A stretch of DNA of 64,000 nt from Streptomyces sp. NRRL F-5727 (lineage in GTDB: Bacteria > Actinomycetota > Actinomycetes > Streptomycetales > Streptomycetaceae): NCBI RefSeq assembly GCF_000719555.1, contig NZ_JOGX01000001.1, positions 124,001 to 188,000 on the forward strand, in the 5' to 3' direction. The notes beneath the pieces are model-generated. The model did not search any database and was not told where the DNA came from. It saw nothing but the letters and a program-made list of their open reading frames with translations. This document shows, piece by piece, positions 59,373-64,000 of the stretch (within the stretch, counting starts at the first letter, position 1; each line of letters opens with the position of its first letter). The position numbers and the translations under genes are program-made.

Positions 59373-61010
59373 ATGACCTTCTGCGCGCCGCCGTTAAGCG
59401 GTGCCTCCCTCGCCGTCCCCGGTGTCCGCGGCGACTCCCCCGGGCCCGACGGCCGGGCTCTCGACCGGGCCCGGGCGCGGCTGGCCGCCCGGCTGACCAC
59501 GGCCGCCGCCCCGGACGGGCTGCTCCGCGCCCCCTGCGACAGCCGCCTCCTGGAGTCGGCCCTGGCCCTGCGCCTCCTCACGGAGACGGGGGTGGACCCC
59601 GGCACCCGGGACCGGCTGGTCCGACGGTTGAAGACGGGGGTGGACGAGGGCGCACCCGATCCGTTCCAGGAGGCCGCGGCCCACGCGGCACTGGGCGAGT
59701 ACGCGGACGGGGCCACCGCCCTGGAGCGACTGCTCGGCGGCTTCGCCCACTTCACCGCCGGACGCAAGCTGCTGATGTTCCGGGAGGTCCTGACCGAGCT
59801 CGGCGCCCACCCCCACACGCCCCTCGACGACCCCGCGACGGCCTTCGACGTCCGCGGCCAACAACGGTGGCTCATCACGGAGATGACCGCCCTGAAGGTC
59901 CTGCACTGCTTCCGGGCCGGCATCCCCCGTCTGGTCACGGAGGAGGACTGGTGGACGCTCGCGCCCAGCCTGCGGCCCGGCCCGCCGCCGTACGCCAACC
60001 ACCTCGCCCGGCTCCTCGCCCTGCTCGCCCTGCGGCACAGCCCCCGGCACGCCGAGGCGGTCCGCCAGCGGGCCGGGGAGGTGCGGGGCTGGCTGCGCCC
60101 GGACGGCGGGGTGCCGTTCATCACCGGCATGGACGTCTTCGCGACGGCCACCGGCGGCCTCGCGCTGACCGGGGCCGGTGCCCCGGCGCACACCCTGGTG
60201 GTGCTCGCCGACGCCCTGACGGGGCAACAGAACACGGACGGCGGCTGGGGTTTCGACCGGTCCGTCGCGCAGAGCGACGTCGACGACACCACGTACTGCG
60301 TGGAGTTCCTCCGCACGGTGGCGCAGCGGGCCAGGGACGAACGGCCCGTCCTCGGGCGGGCGGTGGCGGCCGGTGAGGGCTTCCTGCTGGCCCGTCGGGG
60401 TGGAGACGGCGGCCTGCCCACCTTCGAGAAGGGGACGGACTCCGAGACGGCGATGACCGCCGCCGCCGTCCACGCGCTGGCGCCCCGGCCGGGGCTGGGG
60501 CCGGTGGTCGCGGAGGCCGTGCGGTTCCTGATCGACCGGGAGGCCGCGGGCGGCCCGTACGAGCGGAGCTGGAGCCTCAACGAGAGCAACGCCCTGTTCC
60601 GTACCGTCCTCGCCCACGACTCCTTCCGGGCCTCGGCACCGCACGACCATCCCGCGCTCGCCGCTTCGGCCCGCGCGCGGGCGCGGGCCGTCGCCCGGCT
60701 CGTCTCCACCCAGCGGCCGGACGGCGGCTGGGGGCAGGTGCCCGGAGAACCGGCCGACCCGATCAGCACGGCGTACGCGCTGATCGCGCTGGCCCGCACC
60801 CCCTCGGCCGCGGACCCCGCGCGCCGCGCCGTCCGGTACCTGCTGGAGCGCCAGCGGCCCGACGGCGGCTTCGACTCCCGACCCGATCAGGCGGGCCCGC
60901 GCCCGCTGGCGTACCACGTGCCGCTGCTGACGGACGTGTGCGTGCTGCTCGGCCTCAACCACGCGGCTGCCGCTGGGCACCGCCCCGTACATCCCACCGA
61001 GGAGACCTGA
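59373..61010 (+). CDS. Class II (DXDD) terpene cyclase of the squalene-cyclase fold
   Basis: 545 residues, the size of bacterial class II diterpene cyclases (about 500-550). The protonating DXDD motif is Asp302-Asp305 in QSDVDDTTYCVEFL. QW-type repeats: GQQNTDGGWGF (284-294), STQRPDGGWGQ and ERQRPDGGFD near the C-terminus. No class I DDxxD or NSE motif is present, so the product should keep its diphosphate. RBS GAGGAC is about nine bases upstream of the ATG. The substrate (farnesyl or geranylgeranyl diphosphate) is not encoded by any prenyltransferase in the window. ACP follows by ATGA overlap. Alternative: a non-catalytic prenyltransferase-like repeat protein, but the intact DXDD argues against it. 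Confidence 0.88.
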   Translation: MTFCAPPLSGASLAVPGVRGDSPGPDGRALDRARARLAARLTTAAAPDGLLRAPCDSRLLESALALRLLTETGVDPGTRDRLVRRLKTGVDEGAPDPFQEAAAHAALGEYADGATALERLLGGFAHFTAGRKLLMFREVLTELGAHPHTPLDDPATAFDVRGQQRWLITEMTALKVLHCFRAGIPRLVTEEDWWTLAPSLRPGPPPYANHLARLLALLALRHSPRHAEAVRQRAGEVRGWLRPDGGVPFITGMDVFATATGGLALTGAGAPAHTLVVLADALTGQQNTDGGWGFDRSVAQSDVDDTTYCVEFLRTVAQRARDERPVLGRAVAAGEGFLLARRGGDGGLPTFEKGTDSETAMTAAAVHALAPRPGLGPVVAEAVRFLIDREAAGGPYERSWSLNESNALFRTVLAHDSFRASAPHDHPALAASARARARAVARLVSTQRPDGGWGQVPGEPADPISTAYALIALARTPSAADPARRAVRYLLERQRPDGGFDSRPDQAGPRPLAYHVPLLTDVCVLLGLNHAAAAGHRPVHPTEET

Positions 61011-61240
61011 TGACCTTCGAGGAACTCACCCTGCTGCTCGCCGAACTCGGCCTCGACACCGCCGGTTCGACCGCGGAGACCGGCCGCGAGGAGGCCGGTC
61101 TCGACTCCCTCCTGCTGACCGAGCTGGCGCTGGTGCTGCGCAAGGAGCGGGGCGTCTCCGTGGAAGAGGAGGAGCTGTACGCGGCCGTCACACTCGGCGA
61201 CATCGAACGGCTCGTCGCGCGCGCCTCGGAGCCGGTGTGA
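61010..61240 (+). CDS. Acyl carrier protein
   Basis: 76 residues. The phosphopantetheine attachment site is Ser33 in REEAGLDSLLLTELALVL (DSL motif), on helix II as expected; the final VTLGDIERLVARA is helix IV. Acidic overall (many Glu). Its ATG overlaps the terpene cyclase stop, and its own end overlaps the ketosynthase GTG, so the three are translationally coupled. A dedicated ACP in a terpene operon implies an acyl thioester intermediate. Confidence 0.93.
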   Translation: MTFEELTLLLAELGLDTAGSTAETGREEAGLDSLLLTELALVLRKERGVSVEEEELYAAVTLGDIERLVARASEPV

Positions 61241-62475
61241 CGGCGGCGGGCGCCCGGCCCGCGGGCCGGGACCGGGGGGCGGGGATCGCCGTCACCGGGA
61301 TCGGGCTCTTCACCCCGGCGGGCGCCGACCGGGCCACGACCTGGGAGGCCGTCCGCGCCGGGAAGCCGACCGGGGTGCTCGCCGGGGCGGGCGGGGTGCC
61401 GTTCGTGGCCTGCCGGGCGCCCGAACCGCCGGTGCCGGGGGGAGCGGTGTCCCGGCGTCCGGACCGGGCCGCGCTGTTCGCGCTGTGCGCGGCGGGCGAG
61501 GCGCTCGCCGACGCGGGCCTGACGGAGGCGGTCCGGGACGGTGCGCGGACCGGCGTGGTCGTCGGGACGGGCGCGGGCGGCGCGGAGACGTACGAGCGGG
61601 AGCTGGGGGCGCTGCGGGCGGACGGGCCGAAGGACCTGTCGCCGTTCGCGGTGCCGGGGGCGCTGCCGAACGGGGTGGCGGGGCAGCTCGCCGTCGAGTT
61701 CGGCCTGCGCGGACCCTCGCTCGCGGTGGCCACCGCCTGCGCGGCCGGCGCGAGTGCGCTCGGGGTCGCCGTGGACCTGCTGGCGGCCGGGCGGTGCGAC
61801 GTCGTGCTCGCGGGCGGCGCGGAGGCGAGCCTGACCCCGTTCCACGTGGCGGGCTTCGACCGGCTGCGGGCGCTGTCGCACCGCTTCCACGACCCGGCCG
61901 GCGCCTCGCGCCCCTTCGACGCGGCCCGTGACGGCTTCGTCATGGGCGAAGGGGCCGGCTTCCTCGTCCTGGAGCGGGCGGCGGACGCGGCGGCCCGCGG
62001 GGCGGGGGTGAGGGCGCTGATCGCCGGGTACGGGGCGGCCTCCGACGCGCACCATGTGGTCGCGCCCCGGCCGGACGGGGCGGGCCTGCGGGCGGCGGTG
62101 CGGGAGGCGCTCGCCGAAGCGGGCCGTGAGCCGTCCGACGTCGACCTGGTGAACGCGCACGCCACCGGCACGCCGCTGGGCGACCGGGTGGAGGCGTCCG
62201 CCCTGGCCGCGCTCTTCCCGCACCGGCCGCCGGTCACGTCCACGAAGGGGGTCACCGGTCATCTCCTGGGCGCCGCCGGCGCGGTGGAGGCGGCGCTGAC
62301 GGTGCTGTCGGTGGCGCACGGGACCGTGCCCCCGACGGCGAACCTCGCGGCGGCGAGCGAGGACATCACGCTGGACCTCCCGACCACCGTGCGCGCGGCC
62401 CGGATCCGTACCGCCGTGTCGACCTCGGTCGGCTTCGGCGGACACAACGTCGCCCTGGTCGTCACCGCTCCGTAG
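61237..62475 (+). CDS. Beta-ketoacyl-ACP synthase (FabF-like), intact C-H-H triad
   Basis: 412 residues from the overlapping GTG. The catalytic residues are present: Cys168 in LAVATACAAGASALG, His308 in VNAHATGTPLGD, Lys337 and His342 in STKGVTGHLLGAAG. The nucleophile elbow is TACAA as in condensing KSs, so decarboxylative elongation is expected, not a chain-length factor (Gln at the Cys position) or a KSQ. No AT, KR or DH is nearby, so the extender and reductions must come from primary metabolism, or the product remains a short beta-ketoacyl group. Last gene of the operon. Confidence 0.93.
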   Translation: MTAAGARPAGRDRGAGIAVTGIGLFTPAGADRATTWEAVRAGKPTGVLAGAGGVPFVACRAPEPPVPGGAVSRRPDRAALFALCAAGEALADAGLTEAVRDGARTGVVVGTGAGGAETYERELGALRADGPKDLSPFAVPGALPNGVAGQLAVEFGLRGPSLAVATACAAGASALGVAVDLLAAGRCDVVLAGGAEASLTPFHVAGFDRLRALSHRFHDPAGASRPFDAARDGFVMGEGAGFLVLERAADAAARGAGVRALIAGYGAASDAHHVVAPRPDGAGLRAAVREALAEAGREPSDVDLVNAHATGTPLGDRVEASALAALFPHRPPVTSTKGVTGHLLGAAGAVEAALTVLSVAHGTVPPTANLAAASEDITLDLPTTVRAARIRTAVSTSVGFGGHNVALVVTAP

Positions 62476-62497
62476 CCCCGCCGGCCGGCGCCGGCGT

Positions 62498-62529
62498 CTC
62501 GCGGGAAGGGCCCTCCGCCCGCCCGCGAG
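62498..62529 (+). terminator. Weak hairpin after the ketosynthase gene
   Basis: CTCGCGGG and CCCGCGAG (8-bp perfect stem, 16-base loop) inside a very GC-rich stretch. It may end the biosynthetic operon. Confidence 0.45.
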
Positions 62530-62645
62530 GCCCCGGCGCGCGGCGCGGCGCGCCGGCCGACCCGGGCCCCGCGGCGCGCGGTTGGAGATCCCCCGGGGCC
62601 TCTGAGAGGGTGGCGATCAAGCCGGTCGGGTCGAAGGGGCATCTC

Positions 62646-63185
62646 ATGGAGAAGACGGTGGTCACGGAGATAGCGGAGCTGCTGGGCGAGCCCCGCTTCC
62701 ACTGGACGGACCCTGGGCCGTGGGAGGAGATGGAGCGGGAGTTCGGGATGCGGTTCCCCGACGACTTCCGTGCGATCGTCGACGCCTACGGATCGATCCT
62801 CGTCAACGACCAGCTCTACCTCACCCACCCCGCCCGGCACCTCCTGCACAGTCTCCACTCCCACGTCCGGGACGACCTGGAGATGTGGCGCGAGGAGGAC
62901 ATGGCGGAGTTCCTGCCCAGCCCGGTGGGCGCGGGCCCCGGCGAGCTCATCCCGGTGGCCACCTGTGTGACCGGGGAGGCGGTCTTCCTGTGCGTGCCCG
63001 ACGACGACGCGGCGAAGTGGCGCGTCGTGGTGCAGGAGTTCGACAGTCCGGCGTGGACGCTCTACGAGCTGACCTTCCGCGAGTGGCTGCTCGCCTACCT
63101 CAAGGGCAGGGACGTCACGGTCTGCGTCCGCGACCGCGCGCCCGACGGTCCGTTCTACGAGTTCCTGCCCGGCGGACCGGAGTGA
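62646..63185 (+). CDS. SMI1/KNR4 family protein
   Basis: 179 residues from the ATG with GAAGGGG six bases upstream. The family pattern appears as FHWTDPGPWEEMEREFGMRF then PDDFRAIVDAYGSILVND in the first third, and VATCVTGEAVFLCVPDDDAA then WTLYELTFREWLLAYLKGRD near the end. SMI1/KNR4 proteins often serve as immunity proteins in contact-dependent or polymorphic toxin systems, but no toxin is adjacent here. Alternative: orphan immunity or general stress protein. Confidence 0.85.
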   Translation: MEKTVVTEIAELLGEPRFHWTDPGPWEEMEREFGMRFPDDFRAIVDAYGSILVNDQLYLTHPARHLLHSLHSHVRDDLEMWREEDMAEFLPSPVGAGPGELIPVATCVTGEAVFLCVPDDDAAKWRVVVQEFDSPAWTLYELTFREWLLAYLKGRDVTVCVRDRAPDGPFYEFLPGGPE

Positions 63186-63279
63186 GCGGACGCCCTCCGG
63201 ACCGGGGGCGTGCAAATTCGCTGGTCGGAGTGGCTGTTCGCGCTGAAGAATGAGCCTCCTCGCAACGGGAGGGAATCCA

Positions 63280-64000
63280 ATGAGCCAGGCGTACCTGACT
63301 CTCGACGCGCTGCTGCCGCCCCAGGAGCTGGCCGCCGCCATCGATGCCGGGCATGTGACCCGCAAGTCGCATCCGGAGCTGCCGCTGTCCATCTACACGT
63401 ACACGCGCAGCTGTCAGTACGAGGCCGTCTGGACCAGCGTCACCACCCGCTGCCGCGGTCTCGTCGCCGACGACCGCACGGGCCGGATCGTCGCGCTTCC
63501 GCTGCCGAAGTTCTTCAACGTCTCCGAGCACGAGTCGGGCCGCCCCTACGCGCCCGCGCTGCCCGACGAGCCGTTCGAGGTGTACGAGAAGGTCGACGGG
63601 AGCCTCGGTCTGGTCTTCCACTACGAGGGGCGCTGGCGGGTCGCGTCCAAGGGCTCCTTCATCAGCGCGCAGGCCACCTGGGCGCAGCGCCGTCTGGACG
63701 CCGCCGACACCGCGCGGCTGGTGCCCGGGGTGACGTACCTCATGGAGATCGTCTACCCCCAGAACCGGATCGTCGTGGACTACGGCGACCGGCGGGACCT
63801 CGTGCTGCTCGCCGCGTTCGGGGCCGACGGCACGGAACTCGGCCTGGCCGAGGCCGCACCCGCGTGGGAGGGCATCGGGTCGGTCGTGACCGTGCACCCG
63901 CCCATGCCGCTCGACGCGCTCGTGAAGCTCACCGAGACGAACACGCTGCCCGACGGCGCCGCCGCGACCGGCACCGACGCCGAGGGCTTCGTGCTGCGCT
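63280..64000 (+). CDS. T4 Rnl1-like RNA ligase, N-terminal part (cut by window edge)
   Basis: 240 codons, open at the right edge. ATG with GGGAGGG upstream. The nucleotidyltransferase motif I is EKVDGSLG with the adenylated Lys104; upstream RCRGLVADDRTGRIVALPLP and KFFNVSEH match motif Ia of the Rnl1 family. Motif III is YLMEIVYPQNRIVVDYG and motif IV is DAEGFVLR at the very end. RNA ligases of this type repair or circularise tRNA or other RNA 5-phosphate ends with ATP. Preceded by an SMI1-type gene at 94 bp, perhaps co-transcribed. Confidence 0.9.
   Translation, partial: MSQAYLTLDALLPPQELAAAIDAGHVTRKSHPELPLSIYTYTRSCQYEAVWTSVTTRCRGLVADDRTGRIVALPLPKFFNVSEHESGRPYAPALPDEPFEVYEKVDGSLGLVFHYEGRWRVASKGSFISAQATWAQRRLDAADTARLVPGVTYLMEIVYPQNRIVVDYGDRRDLVLLAAFGADGTELGLAEAAPAWEGIGSVVTVHPPMPLDALVKLTETNTLPDGAAATGTDAEGFVLR

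Noticed and set aside
61237..62475. Type II polyketide minimal PKS
   Set aside because: There is no chain-length factor beside the ketosynthase, and it is a FabF-like enzyme with a full Cys-His-His triad coupled to a terpene cyclase, so an aromatic polyketide cluster is not supported.

Overview
The window is one contiguous piece of a high-GC actinobacterial chromosome, almost certainly Streptomyces or a close relative. The signs are strong G/C bias at third codon positions, GTG starts, ATGA/GTGA stop-start overlaps, and gene families typical of streptomycetes (PadR/DrrA efflux, TerD, Rv1733c-like, DUF1918, SpoIIE phosphatases, terpenoid cyclase). No rRNA, tRNA, CRISPR array or insertion sequence was seen.

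Layout. (1) 1-4.3 kb: a daunorubicin-type ABC efflux pair (left edge cut) divergent from its PadR regulator across three near-identical operator repeats, a small membrane-anchored unknown, and a TerD protein. (2) 4.3-9 kb: a HAD phosphatase, two tandem paralogues of unknown function, a hemerythrin protein, a zinc alcohol dehydrogenase and two small proteins. (3) 9-54 kb: a large hypoxia/dormancy island resembling a physically clustered DosR (DevR) regulon of Mycobacterium and the OsdKR region of Streptomyces coelicolor. It holds one NarL-type response regulator, two DosS/DosT-like GAF kinases, seven universal stress proteins, CBS and CBS-BON proteins including an Hrp1 homologue, Hsp20, two cation P-type ATPases, an Rv1733c-like protein, FMN-binding proteins, a nitroreductase relic, a GH65 phosphorylase with a beta-phosphoglucomutase-like HAD, alcohol dehydrogenases, a beta-CASP nuclease, a PAS-PAS-GAF-SpoIIE phosphatase, an NAD-dependent formate dehydrogenase, a NarK-like transporter and a MacB/FtsX-type ABC exporter. 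(4) 54-56 kb: an MFS exporter with a readable promoter/operator and a GlcG/HbpS-like protein. (5) 56-62.5 kb: a compact, unusual biosynthetic cluster: wax-ester-synthase-like acyltransferase, divergent from P450 - Nudix - DXDD class II terpene cyclase - ACP - ketosynthase. (6) 62.6-64 kb: an SMI1/KNR4 protein and a T4 Rnl1-like RNA ligase cut by the right edge.

How it fits together. A 16-bp palindrome of the form GGGNCCGnnCGGNCCC, or a close variant, recurs in most intergenic promoter regions of the island, often in pairs between divergent genes. I infer it is the operator of the response regulator encoded at 10.4-11.1 kb. The regulon would let the cell survive oxygen limitation: redox sensing by heme-GAF kinases, ion homeostasis by P-type ATPases, alternative electron donors and transport (formate, nitrate/nitrite), alcohol metabolism, disaccharide phosphorolysis, protein and RNA quality control.

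The island is also visibly eroding. It contains a LuxR-regulator remnant, a nitroreductase with stops, fragments of a Crp-like protein, a PEP synthase and CBS-BON proteins, and an alcohol dehydrogenase with three in-frame internal deletions. Two P-type ATPases and one stress protein carry four single-base frameshifts in all, at least three of them in homopolymers; these could equally be sequence errors.
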